NCBI GenBank assembly: GCA_033819885.1
Contig: JAQYUZ010000003.1
Location: 496,001 to 560,000, forward strand
DNA: 64,000 bases
DNA from: Microbotryomycetes sp. JL201
Lineage: Eukaryota > Basidiomycota > Microbotryomycetes
Reading direction: 5' to 3'
Shown here piece by piece: positions 50,490-62,394 of this stretch (its first letter is position 1; the number at the start of each line of letters is the position of its first letter). The position numbers were made by a program, and so were the translations under genes. The notes beneath the pieces are model-generated. The model was not told where the DNA came from. It made no database searches and saw only the letters and a program-made list of their open reading frames with translations.

Positions 50490-52924
50490 CTACGTGTTAA
50501 CCATGTCGACGTCATCTACAACCGACACGGTCTGAACGGCAGCGCTGCCGACTTCGACATAAGACAGCTTCCTCGTAGCCAAGTACCGCTGCCTCGCTGC
50601 TCTTTCTTCTTCATCTTCGTCTCCAAGGTCTTCACCAGTCTCGCCACTCGCAGCCATCGCCAACATGCCAAGTCCGACCCCACCTGCCGAAACTGCAGGC
50701 TCGGGCGGGGGCGGACTTGACTCTTCCTTGATACTGTGCGAGATGTGTGACAAGGAGGACGGTCGAGGTCCTGCCCGACGCCTGTGTGCCGAGTGTGGAC
50801 GCCCATTGCTGTCAAACATCGTCACCGAGCCGGACTGAGAGGTGAGCGAAGTAGAGTCAATCTGCATCGCTGGCGACGCGCTGCGCAACGAGTCACCGCC
50901 GACAGATAATGCGGTCTGGCGGCTGTCTTGAGGCGAATTTGGCAGAGACACAGATTGAGACATGGTCGTCTTCGACCCTGTCGCCCTTTCAGATGGCCGA
51001 TCATCCAGGCCTGGCTGAGACAAAACAGCAGTGTCGCTCTGCGATCGCTTGTGACCTTGAACGGTCCGTGACGGCACCTTCGCTTCCCCAGAGCTGGCAG
51101 CCTGCAGCGGTGGTGGCGGGTAGGGCGAACTCTGTTGCGATCCCCACAAGCCAGGAGACGTGATCGGAGCCAAGTGAACGTAATGCTCAGAAGGTCTTGG
51201 CGATCGTTCAAACTGCATGCCCGGGTGCTGTGCCCCTTGGGGGCCCGCAGTTCGCGGCGAGAAACAACCAGGCGAATCGAGGCTGAGTCGGAAAAAGTTG
51301 CCCGTAGGCGATGACAAGGCCGTGTTGGGCGAGTACAAGCCTGGCTCGTGGTGAGAAAAGTAACTTGACGATGTCGAGTACGCCGAGCCGGGGTTCGGGG
51401 TAAACAGGTGGCTGCCTCCGTACGAAGACGACAAGGATGGCGAAGGAATACCGAAGTAAGACGTCGGATTGTATGTCGATGGAGAGTATATCACTCCAGA
51501 CGGCGAACGATGAGGCTGCACACCCGGAGAATACGCAGGTAGGCTTGGCGACGGCAATTCGATCGACCTCGCGAATGTAGCCCTCGTCGACGAACCAGCT
51601 GAGCCAGGAAATCTCAGCTGCTCGGCTGTCATCATTCGGGAAGTATGGTTTTGGGCTGGGGGAAGCATCATGGGGGGCGCTTGACCATGCGGCGGTGGCG
51701 GCAGTGCCAGCGTGGGCGATGCCGTGAAAGACGCAGGAGGTGCTGATTGCGCTGGTAGTGAAGCACCCGGGGTGTCGGGCTCGACGCTGCTCTCGCTCTG
51801 AGTTTGACTGAATTGAGTGTCAATGCTCGCCATAGAAGCCGTGTACTTTGCTCTTGTGGCGTTGGCAGTGCCACCTCGTGATCGCGGCGATGCAGCAGCA
51901 CCATCGGATGGGCTTTGACCAAGCTTGTTGGCGCGCTCTCGCTCTCGTATAACTTTGGCCCTACGATTTTGGAACCAGATTTGAACTGCGAATTCAATGC
52001 TAGTCAGTCCTGTGTCTGAGGTGGAGATGGCCAGAAGTTGAGGCCTCACCTTCACGGTTTGTCATGGCAGTTGCCTGAGCCACCTTTTCACGCTGGTCAA
52101 AGGTCGGAGCATCTGTCTGGTTGAACAGTTCGAGCAAGTGTTCGAGTTGTTCGGGCGATATTCGCTTGCGCTTTGGCTTGTTGACTGCCGGGTCGTTTGA
52201 GCTCGAGTTGATAAACAAGAGTTGCTTTTTGGGGGAAACACTCGCTCCGGGAGGCGAGTATGGGTGATATGAAGCATGCGCCGACCCCATCTGCGACGAT
52301 GGTCGGGCAACCCCTTGATAAGAAGGCGAGCGGGGAGCGGGCGGGAACGAATGGTATTGGCCCAGCGGGGGTCGTCCAGCCTGACAGTACGTGATGTAAT
52401 GTTGCTCGTGCACCATTCTTGGGTCAGAATGTGGCGTCATGGCCGTTGGAGCATGTCCCGAATGCGCCTCGATCGGTGCGGACCAGTGGCGAACGTCTTC
52501 GGATGGTCCCTGCGGAGATTACAGGCCAGGGTACGAGAGTCAGCTGACAAGCTTTGTTAGAATAATGAGCGTAAATTCTGAACTGGCGCGTCGTTGAATT
52601 ATGCGTGATCGCGGTTCCAATCTCGGGAAGCGCGCGCAGTTTCCAGGGGATTCAGGGCCAGCGGGCCTCAAGCGAAGAACAAAAAGACACTGGCAACCGA
52701 GCGATCGCGCGAATGCTTACATGAGGCATATATGTTGTCTGCCAAGCGTGCTGAGGTGCCGGTGATTGTATATGAGTTCGCGAGTGTTGATGGCGTGCAG
52801 CCTGTGGTACGTGATGCTGGATCATGGGTCCGCGCTGATGCTGATGCTGCTGCTGCTGCTGCTGCCATGGGTGTGCCGCTTGCGATGACGGTGGTGCAGT
52901 TTCGGGAGACCACGATGACTGCAT
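50490..52924 (-). CDS. Homeodomain transcription factor
   Basis: Three exons (52721-52924, 52050-52509, 50490-51985) give 719 aa. A single homeodomain near residue 165: KRKRISPEQLEHLLELF, NQTDAPTFDQREKVAQATAMTNREVQ, then the recognition helix WFQNRRAK. An intron splits it just before the third helix, a common site. The family is the fungal single-homeodomain type (like yeast Pho2/Yox1), not the mating-type HD1/HD2 kind; the partner and targets are unknown. The rest is low-complexity: Gln/His-rich at the N-terminus (six-Gln run coded by CAG, complement of 52847-52864), Ser/Pro-rich in the C-terminal half, with acidic EDLGDEDEEE near the end. Start at the first in-frame ATG. Confidence 0.85.
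52847..52864 (-). repeat. (CAG)6 polyglutamine codon run
   Basis: Six CTG units on the plus strand encode consecutive Gln in the homeodomain protein, followed by CAT/CAG alternation (His/Gln). A likely slippage-prone microsatellite within coding sequence. Confidence 0.8.
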
Positions 52925-53805
52925 CTCGTCCACCTCTCCAACTCTGACTCCGCGTCCTTGTGCGTCCTGGATTGACGTTCGCAACCTGTTGACTGTCCCC
53001 TTCCCCTGCGACACCAGCTGAATCCGAGGGCGATCGGTACAGCTGATGCAGCACTTCTATACAAGTGCACACGACTCGTGTCGCGAGCGAAAGCCCACTC
53101 TTGCAAGCTCGTCGATTTCGCGGGTCGGTGTAGTCGTGGAGACTGCGACTCTCGGACGGCCGTTTGCTCTCTGTGCTCCCGAGCGCGTACAAGAGATCGC
53201 CAGCAAATTCGAGACGCGCGACTGTTCTGGCGAAAAACGCGTTGACGGTGAGTGAATCGCTGCAACTGGTATGGTCTAAAGTCGAGAAACGTGGTGAAGC
53301 AAAGTGCTCGTTTGCGCGGCCGCCTTCTGCCTCATCCAGGTTAAAGGGCTGGGAGAGCGCGCCGCCATCTCCTGATTCCGCAGCACCACCGATCACCCAG
53401 CCACGCGAGCCAACGGGTGCCCACGCGACCGGCCGATTTGAAGAAAAGGAGAATATTTACAAACATCTTGAGCATGTGATGTTGGTCATCACGTCTTCGT
53501 TTGAGCCTTGCGATCACCTTGTAAGCTCTTTACGCTTCCTTATCTGTCCGGTCTTGGTTTTCTTTTGCCGCCATCCGGGCTCTACACGACAGCTGAATTG
53601 CTACTATGCAAGCCATGCTATGCTTAATTTCTGCATTGCACCATCGTCATAGTTCCCCAGCGTCTCACGCGGAATGCCGCCGCGTACGGGGTGTCGCCCG
53701 CTTGCGGCCAGCGCCAAAGGCCCAGACTCGGGGGCGGAGTGTACAACAGGATGACAAATGTGAATGACAGGCACAAGACCCAAAGCTTATCTCAAGCGCA
53801 ACTGA
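52925..53805. other. Intergenic region, about 0.9 kb
   Basis: Upstream of the homeodomain gene and beyond the 3' end of SNF5. Open frames on both strands here (for example plus 53164-53652) show no family resemblance and no supporting splice structure. It is probably the long promoter/5' UTR of the homeodomain gene. Confidence 0.55.
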
Positions 53806-56800
53806 TCAACTGACGGGAGCTTGTCTGCCAGCGTGGTCTGCAGCGTCCGAGGGCCCTGAAGCGGATGGCGCGGTCGGCAGCGGACCCGACGTGGCTGGCG
53901 GCGGAGCGTCGACGGGTCTGCTTCGACCAAGTCGCGCATCGACATTGGCACGGTGTTGCTTGTTGCGAAAATGAATAGCAAAATTGTCGAGTGTCTCCCC
54001 TGGACCAAGATTATATAGCTGCGCAATTCCAAGCCAAAGCAATTCGAGGAGCGGCATCATGGCCAGATTCAGTCAGCCCACCAGAACAAGTTTCGGTGCA
54101 CGGCGTGCGGCATAGAATCGCATGATCGTTCGTCCGCCCGAACAATTACGCGAAGAAGCACTCACTTTTCCTGGACAATCCAAGCAGCGAATGCGCCACT
54201 CTAGCGTAGCGCCGCCGTCAGGCGCTCGCGGCCGCGGGATGATCTCGAAACGATCGTCAACTTGCTTTGACCTAAGCACAGCCGCCGCTGTCTTCATCCA
54301 AGGCAGGGGCTCCTGAAGCAATGTAATGAACGTCAGCTAGCGAGCCTATGCCGCCGATGACAGTGGAAAACTCACGGGTGGTGGTGGAGGAGGCGGCCGA
54401 GCAACTGGTACCTGAGGACGCTGAGGGGCCGACGGAGCGGCGTTTGCCCGTCGCGGCGTGGGAGGCGCGCTCGCAGATGCAGAACTCTCCGAGTCGGACC
54501 CGACGTCGACGAACGGCAGGTCTGGCGACTGTCCACGGACTTTACGATGAGCGAGTGGCACCGCAGAAACTTGAGAGTCGTCCGATTCATCGGAACTGTC
54601 AGGTAAGACACGCTTCGGTCGCATCGTGCCCGTCGCGCGCGCTCTCTGATGCTCTTCCTCCAAGCGAGCGTTGGCCGATTGCTCAACGCCGGCAACTGCA
54701 GCCGCAGCTTCGTATTCGGCATTGACGCGCCGGTGATACTCCGGATCGGTGGTGTATTGTACTGGCCTATTCCGCTTGTACCGGTTGTAATATTTTCCTG
54801 TGAAATTGGGAAAGTCAGGTTGGCCAGTCACCGTCACTGCAAAGCGGCTGCGCAAGCATACCACACATGCCACACAGAGTATTTGATCCCTGAGGTCCTT
54901 TCCTCCGACCTGTCGACATGAAGCCGGGAATTCCACTGCACAATCGCCAGGTTCAGCAGCCATCTTCGGCACAATTATGACCATTGCTTACCAATTGACG
55001 CAATTCCACTTCTCATCGAGAGGGCCTCCTCTCTTCCTCGGACCTCGCTTTCCAGCGACCTCTGGCCCTGGTGTGCCAGCAGGCGTGCCATCCGAAGGCG
55101 AGATCGCTCCCCCCGGCGAGTCTGAGCCATATTGCCCATCTGCCATTTTGAAGCGCTTGTGTGGCCGGCCCGGCCCTCGGTTTATTGCAGAGCTGTCAAG
55201 GATTGAGGGAGGAAGGGCAGGCTTGGTGAGGCGCAAAGGCGATTCGGCAGGCGAGTCAAGCCCTGGAGGCTTCGGGACAAGAGACTCGGTCTCGATCGGA
55301 TAGGCGTAGACAACTTCGGGCTGAGGCCATACAGTGTCTCCGCGAGCGTCGAGGAAAGGTGCAATTGGCTCCTTGGAAGGTTTCGGCACCGTTGTTCGAT
55401 GTGTTTTCGGCCGGTCTCGTTCGGGCAACGTCGTTCCTCTGCCCTTCGTCTGCCGTCGTTTTCTGCGTACTTCTCGCTCACGCTCCCTGTCATTGCGCTC
55501 GAGCTCCTCCGGCGTCAAATAATTGATCAATGGCGTGTAATCGCTCGGATCCTCGCGAATAGGCTCGGCCACGTGCGCGAGGAATTCGCTCCGGAGCTCT
55601 TCATCCGTGATAAAAGTGCCGGGCGTATATCCGATGATGCACAGTGATCGCACGTACATGTCGAGCTGCTCGCGAATGGAGTGAGCAATTGCCGTCCTGT
55701 GACGAGCCAAGTCAGTCGGCAATTGAAGAAACAGAGGATCTCGTGCACTTACTTGAACTCGCCAGATAGGCCAAGGTCCGCCGCGTATATTTCTGCGAAA
55801 TCTTCGGGTGAATTGAGGCTGTCGCTCAAATCCCATTCGAATTTGTCGACAATTTGTACGTTGTCTTGCGTGACGTCAAGCTGCGAAAGGAACGTTTGTC
55901 AGAATATTCACCTTTAAAAAAAAACTCGGAATTGCTTGTTCGAGTCACCCTGATGACGATCCTCAGCTCTCGGTCCGGACCAGCTGCGCCCACTGCTGAT
56001 CTCATAGCCGTGTCCAGCACATCTCGGTCGCCGTTCTCATCTTCTTCGGGTCGGAAAGTCGTTCCCGACACGCTCGCGCGTTCCACAAACCATCGCCGGC
56101 TGCTTTCGCGGGCCTCATGATATTGGTTGTCGAGATGCGTCGTATAGTTCTCGGTCAGTTGAGCGTCTTCAATGTGTCGACGGATCTGCAAGACAATTTC
56201 TTTGTAGAACGGATTGTTCGGCACTCGCAAATCCTCAACCATGTGCGAAGCGAGCATTTCTGGAGTGATTGACGACTCTGCGAGAAAACGCGCTTTGAGG
56301 ATATGTACGGCGTAATGCATTTGATATTGCGCGCACGCACCTTTCAGGTTCCAAGTGAATGTTTCTCGAATTTTGTATGCTTCGTTCTCGCAGTCGATAC
56401 GGATCGGAATCAAAACTTCTTGTTGCTCCGCGGCAGTGGCTGCAACGCGTTTCGACCTGCATTCAGACGCATCAGAGGTGGAGAAGGATCTTCACCGGGC
56501 TGTTTTGTGTACATACAATTTGATCGTCTGTCGTGAATTGCCACGTTTCCCCTTTGCCTGCTCCTTGATCCTGTCTGCCGGAAACCTGATGGCGAACCGT
56601 GGAGGTGCAGGCTGGTCTGGGAGTCCAAGCCAGTCTTCACGCCTGATCCAGTCTTGGTGCATTGTCATGAGCTCTTTCCTCGAAGCCTTTCTGCTCGCAA
56701 ACAACGCCTGCTCGTATTCATGATCACGGTCCATCCATGCCTTGACGCGCAACTGGTCCGCAGCCGATAGCGATGGGAATGTCTCGCCAGGTTCCGTGTA

Positions 56801-57217
56801 CGACATACGTGTGTAAATAGGGTGCAATGGTACCTTGTAAGGCGGTCCGCCGTCTGTTGGTGCGGTGATCGGTCGCGGAGGCCCGCCTCGCATACCTGGC
56901 AGAGGGAGCGACGGATGCTGTGACGGCGCCGAGGCTGAAGTACGACTTCGCATTGTCGGCATCTGTTGTTGCTGTTGGTGTTGCAGCTGCTGTTGTTGCT
57001 GAGCAAGGGCCGCGTTGGCTGGCACAGGCGCTGGCGCCGGCATGCTCGCGAATGGGTTGGCAAACGAAGATTGGCCATCCGATGCGTTGATACTCGGCGG
57101 ACGTATGGTGTTCAGCATGGGCTGCATGCCTGGCTGTTGCTGCGCCATGGATTGCCTCGGCACCCCCATCGGCACGCCTACGCCGTTGACAGCAATCGGC
57201 GCACTATAGCCGTTCAT
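53806..57217 (-). CDS. SNF5: SNF5/SFH1-type SWI/SNF or RSC chromatin-remodelling subunit
   Basis: Nine exons (56517-57217, 56341-56456, 55949-56277, 55753-55880, 54992-55696, 54862-54935, 54376-54797, 54166-54312, 53806-54018) give 944 aa. Order: Gln/Pro-rich N-terminus; the SNF5 repeat domain (EVLIPIRIDCENEAYKIRET, TPEMLASHMVEDL; then DNVQIVDKFEWDLSDSLNSP, DFAEIYAADLGLSGEFKTAI); a long Pro-rich linker; a GATA-like zinc finger (CVNC...TLCGMC, 20 residues between pairs) and a low-complexity tail. Core subunit of nucleosome remodelers. The finger is assembled from three exons; choosing the acceptor that adds GIPGFMSTG was needed to restore its second half. SNF5 and SFH1 cannot be separated with certainty here. 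Start at the first in-frame ATG. Confidence 0.88.
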
Positions 57218-57783
57218 GGCGACGTGGTGCGGAGAGCCCTCAAACTGATGGGAGTCGAAGCACGTTCGTACTTCAGGAAGCAAGGGAAGCAAGCCTGTGT
57301 TTTGACGACAAGTTCAATGCCTGCAGTCTGCTCATCTGCCATTGGAGGGTCTTGAAAGACATAAGAAGAGATGACTTTGTGTAAGACAGCGTTTTGAGAA
57401 TCAGTCGATATTTTGGGCTGCGCAGCGGCTTAGATGGCGCCGGCTGATCTTCGCGGCGTACCGCTGCCGTCGACCGGAACCAAGCATTACCGGACGTTGC
57501 CTTGACTGTCTGCTCTACGCTGACTGGCCGCATCCAAGGTCAAGGTGGTGACGCCAGAGCGGACGGGCCAGGCCAATCCCACTAATGGGCCGCAGGCGCA
57601 CGTTGTCGTTCCGGCGCCATCCAAGCACGGCGCCGCATCCTCCGTCATTCCTCAGCAAATCAGCCATCCTGTCTCGCGTCTCCGACTTGTGCTGTAAGCT
57701 CGCCGTGAAGTGACGGGCTCGGACGGCAAGGTCCGCTGCGAAGAACGCCGCACGTGCATCATAGGCTCCAAACTCGAGCACTC
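57218..57783. other. Intergenic region with an unexplained open frame
   Basis: Between the divergent SNF5 and TRK starts. The minus strand at 57781-57515 is open for 88 codons and reads like real protein (EFGAYDARAAFFAADL, ARHFTAS, WRRNDNVRLRP), but has no ATG: an in-frame TGA lies just upstream of the first GTG. It might be an internal exon of an unrecognised gene. I cannot assign a family. Confidence 0.35.
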
Positions 57784-60700
57784 ATGAGGCCGCGTGCATG
57801 TCTGCTATGGACCAGAATACTGCAAACTCTCGCTGGCTGTGGTGATGAGGCACGGAACGCGTACCCCGAGACCAATATTTGATTCTTGCGGCAGGGGCAA
57901 CATACAGTTGTGACCTCGGACCCCGACCGACGTGTACCAGCCTATAACTGAAACACTGCCCAAGGGAAAAGCTGACTTCTTACGTTCTCGCGCAGCTCAA
58001 CACCTCAATTTCTACCGAGTCCACCTGCTCGTATTCACCTTTGTCCCTTTAATCCTCTCGGCCATCTTGTACGCGTCAAATGGCGAGACCAAGAATCCAT
58101 ACATCGACTGCCTCTTTATGGTCGTGTCGGTGAGTTTCTTTCGCCACTTACACACAGGATCCTGCAACAGCGGCGCTGATGCACATACAGGCTTACACTG
58201 TGACTGGACTCAACACGCTCTTGTTTGCTAGCCTAACCACATGGCAACAAGTCATCATCTTCGTACGTCAGGCAGGATTCTAAATGCGCCAGAGATCGAA
58301 GTCTGACCGCTTCATTCAGTTCTGCATGTGCGTCGGCTCGATCAGTTTCGTGTCGATCATGACCATCGTTATCCGACTGTCAGTCCTTGAGGGTGCTTAG
58401 TATGTTGAGTGACATGCTGATTTCGAACCAAATCCAAATTAGCCGTTTTTTCCGTCGAAAGTTCGCTTACATGGTTCAGCATGATGGTGCGGCATGGCGT
58501 GCTGCTCAGTTTTGCGAGAGACTAGGACTTACATCTTTTTGCAGCCGATGCTGCTCGCCGCGTCAACAGAGTGGGAGCAGAGGAAGCGCGTATCGACGGG
58601 CGCGAGTATACACCGTTTGCCATGCCTCCGTCTGCAGGCATGCAGACACAGTCGCGTACAATGGTGGAACGAACCAATTCTGCGGCGCCGCACCAATCTA
58701 GCGAGTCGACTCCTATGCGCGAGAAAGGTGGCGACGACAAGCCGGAGAAGCCCAAAAAGAAGAAGAAAAAATCCGAAAAGTTGCGTACCGACATGATTAA
58801 GAGGGTCGACGAACCTGTCCGTGTCAATCAGATGAATGCATCTGGCTGGCTAAGCGATCGCAATGCTGTCGAGCAAGAGCACGCTAACGCGGCGCCACCG
58901 GTCTTTACGGAAGAGCCAGAATCGACCACGGATGAGTCGGGCGCCGCCACGCCTGCGCCATCAGAACACGCTGAAGCGACATCTGCTGATCCTGCGCCTC
59001 ACCGTATGGGGTGAGTTCCTCCGAACGCTCCTTCCAGTCTGATTCTGACTATGCTCTTTCAGCATCGTTATTGACGACTCGTCCAAGCCTGACCGCTCAG
59101 ACATGAGAAGGACAAGGCGTGCGAGCGATACGCAAGCCCTCGACGTACGCCATTTCAAGGACAATTTCTCTCGCACACGTACAATTGGTCAGTCAATCAT
59201 CTGTTGCTTCGATGTCGCGACGCTTACACCCTTGCTTTACAGAGCCATTCACACAGCATCTCGGAGGAATCGTAGAAAGTCCGACAAACTTGTCTGCGTC
59301 AGGTGAAGCTCCGACAGACTCCCCGATCACGCGGCAGTTCACGCGTACGCGAACCATTGATTTCAGGGAGAACGATCAAGAGCTTAGGCTACGTCGAGCC
59401 CGGACAATCAATGCGGATCCAGGTACGGTCATTCCAACTGTGCGAGCGATCTAGCGCTAACAGCTACCACCAGATTATCCCGGACGCCGGCCGTCACACC
59501 TCACGTTGCGTGACCCGAACAACCGAACGCTGACGCGAACGTCGACCTATCGACCTGATGATGCCATTGTGTCCGGTTTCGGTGGTTTTCCAAATCCTAT
59601 TGTTGCTGCAGCACAGTTCGCTCGGAGCAGAATTCCTGTTCTCTCGACTGCGACGACAATGCCCCGCACCACAACGCTGCAGTCGACGCACTCGAACGCC
59701 CACATGACCATTGATGGCAGAGCGAAACCCGTGTCGTATATCTCTTTCGACGCCGTTGTTGGCCGGAACTCAAAGTTCCACAACTTGACTGAAGCGCAGC
59801 AAGAAGAGCTCGGCGGAGTCGAGTATCGGGTAGGCGGCACATATGTTCAAGACTCGACGTTTCAAATACTGATTCTCGCCCGCCTGTGCTCTCTCAGGCC
59901 CTCAAAGTCTTGTTAAAAATCGTTGTCGGATACTGGGCACTGGTCCAGCTCCTGTCGGTCCTCATCATTTCGCCGTGGCTCACGTACTCTGGAACCTATG
60001 AGCCGGTTTTCGACGCCCAACCGGTGAATCCAACATGGTACTCGTTCTTTCAAGTGTTCTCAGCTTTCAGCAACACTGGCATGAGGTGTGCACCCCTAGC
60101 ATTTCATTCCTCGCTGTCTCCCTGACCTTGTCGTGCAGTCTGCTCGACTCATCAATGATCCCTTTCCAGAGGGGTTATCTACTCATCATAGTTGTTTCTT
60201 ACCTTATCCTGGCGGGAAACACTGCGTTTCCGATTTTGTGGGTGTGCCTGCGTCAGCTTTCTTATCCTCTGGTGCTGACACTATTCATCTAGCCTTCGTT
60301 TGTGCATGTCAGTGCTGTCTCCGTTGGGCTTGCTGCAGGCGATTGCGATTCTTCACTGCGAATCTGACGGATAATCCATCTTAGCTGGATCCTGTCGAAA
60401 GTGGTACCGCGCAATTCTCAAACACGCGAGACGCTTCAATTCTTGCTGGACCACCCGCGACGATGCTTCATTTACTTGTTCCCGTCCCAGTAAGATGTTC
60501 TGCTTTCTAAATGATACTGCGTCTTCGCTAACGCGAGATGCGCGCCAGCCAAACTTGGTTCCTTGTTTTTGTCCTCGTGATCCTCAAGTAAGTCAATGCT
60601 AGAGGCTTTTATGAACTGGCCGGCTGATTTCACTTGCCTTTAGCTCGATCGATTGGGTGGCTTTCCTAGTGCTCGATATCGGAAACCCTGTCATCGACGC

Positions 60701-62048
60701 GATTCCTGTTGGCACGGTAAGCAGCCGCGTTGACTTCACTATCACGACATGACGTGACGTATTCTTTGTGCAGCGCATCATCGATGGCTTGATGCAATCC
60801 TTCGCTGTGCGAGCGGCTGGCTTTACGATTGTTAGCTTGTCTACCACAGCGCCAGCATTGCAGGTGCGTGGCAGAATCGACAGCCGGTTAGATGTGCGCT
60901 GATACTGTGCATCAGATGCTGTATGTCGTGATGATGTATGTGGCTGTGTATCCGATTGCCATGTCCGTTCGGTCCTCCAACGTGTACGAGGAAAAGTCTC
61001 TCGGTGGGTCGAGCTCTGGAGCCCACTCCGAGCTCGCTGACAGCCGGACTATCACAGGCGTATATGACGATGACGACGAGAGCGCGATGGAAGCGGAATT
61101 CAACCAAAACCATTCTGCTACCAAGTACATTTCGTATCATGCTCGGAAACAGCTGGCGTTCGACATGTGGTGGCTTGTGCTGGGCCTGTGTAAGCATTCA
61201 CCACCTGTCACAAGCAATGTATGCTCCTAACTCTTGATTATCAGGGCTTCTGTGCATCATTGAACGCGGTCCTATCAATGACCGAAGCAAACCGTGAGCA
61301 AGCAACAACTCACCGCTCGTTGGCGCATCTGATCCGATAGTCTACAGCGAGATCACGATTTTCAGCTTAATGTTCGAAGTCAGCTCAGCATACGGAACTG
61401 TCGGCCTGTCTCTCGGCAACAACTCAGTGAGGCATTCTTCGAATGAAGAGAGGCGATAAGCTCACTCTTGCGCCCGCCCCGCAGAACAACACATCGCTGT
61501 CTGGAGTCCTGCGCACGTTGTCCAAACTCGTACTGATTGCCATCATGATCCGTGGCCGTCATCGAGGCCTGCCAATTGCCATCGATCGTGCCGTTCTGTT
61601 GCCTTCAGAGTTGACGAAACTCGAAGACGATGCGACCCTGACTCGGCTAGCTCGACGCAATTCGCGATACACCTTTGATGCCGGAGCTGGCGCGAGCGAA
61701 GATCCCACGGCGAACTGGCGCAACATGAGTGCTGGCGGCCTCGAAGCTGTCGAACCAGAGACAGACGCTGCTCGCGCGGCCCGTGTCCGTCAGGCGAGTC
61801 TCGACGGCAATGTTACGGGGTTTTCCGCCGGTTTGCCAGCTAGTCCGCCTCGTCATCACGCCAACTTGCCTCGATCGAGCCTTGACAGCCACTCTGCACA
61901 GCCTGATGCGACCAACAACGATCCTCCCAAGACGATGTACTCTAAGCCAGCGCTCGAATCCGTCGAACACCAACACAATGTTGCCGATGACTCTCAAGAG
62001 TCGACGTCGAGCAAAGACAACATGACGTCGTCGACTACTGGTCGATAA
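57784..62048 (+). CDS. TRK1: TRK-family potassium transporter
   Basis: About 19 exons give 1017 aa. Exons: 57784-57841, 57996-58129, 58191-58262, 58320-58378, 58443-58486, 58545-59010, 59063-59187, 59243-59422, 59474-59829, 59898-60085, 60139-60237, 60385-60489, 60549-60587, 60644-60716, 60774-60863, 60916-61189, 61245-61293, 61348-61426, 61485-62048. Plasma-membrane K+ uptake. HLNFYRVHLL opens the first helix; four pore loops are visible: AYTVTGLN, SAFSNTGMS, VRAAGFTIVS and SAYGTVGLS, each with the filter Gly. DHPRRCFIYLFPSHQTW between helices is highly typical. A hydrophilic loop of about 390 residues follows the first MPM unit, as in yeast Trk1. The first exon (MRPRACLL) is tentative, and 60238-60384 may hide a small exon. 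Confidence 0.9.
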
Positions 62049-62394
62049 CATTGGCTCGCGCTTGGCGAACTTTTCAGCGTCTTTGAACGCTGGAAGAGCG
62101 GGCCTGCGTTCGCCGAGCGTACAGGGGAATACATACATCTTATCATATGATTTTTGAATGACGGTCGGCACGTCGGCACAAGCCATAGGTGCATCGTCTT
62201 TCTTTTTGTATCACTTTTTCCGTCGTGTCTCGCTTGCAATTCATGCTGGAAGGCCACGCGGCCTCAGTTTTTCTTTGCAGCCAGTTTGGGATGAAAGGAT
62301 GAGCGTCGAATGGTTACAACAAGCAAGCAAAGGGTGACACAGAAACGACAGAAAAATTGGCGGTCCACAACCGAAAGAAAATAATCAATCGTCG
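62049..62394. other. Convergent intergenic region
   Basis: Between the 3' ends of TRK and the GATA factor. T/A-rich in its later half, as for facing polyadenylation regions. No further gene seen. Confidence 0.6.

Noticed and set aside
52847-52864. CTG repeat as a CRISPR-like or satellite array
   Set aside because: It lies in frame in an exon and encodes Gln of the homeodomain protein; it has no spacer structure.
53164-53652. Plus-strand 162-codon frame upstream of the homeodomain gene
   Set aside because: Composition and lack of motifs suggest chance; no splice partners and no recognisable domain.
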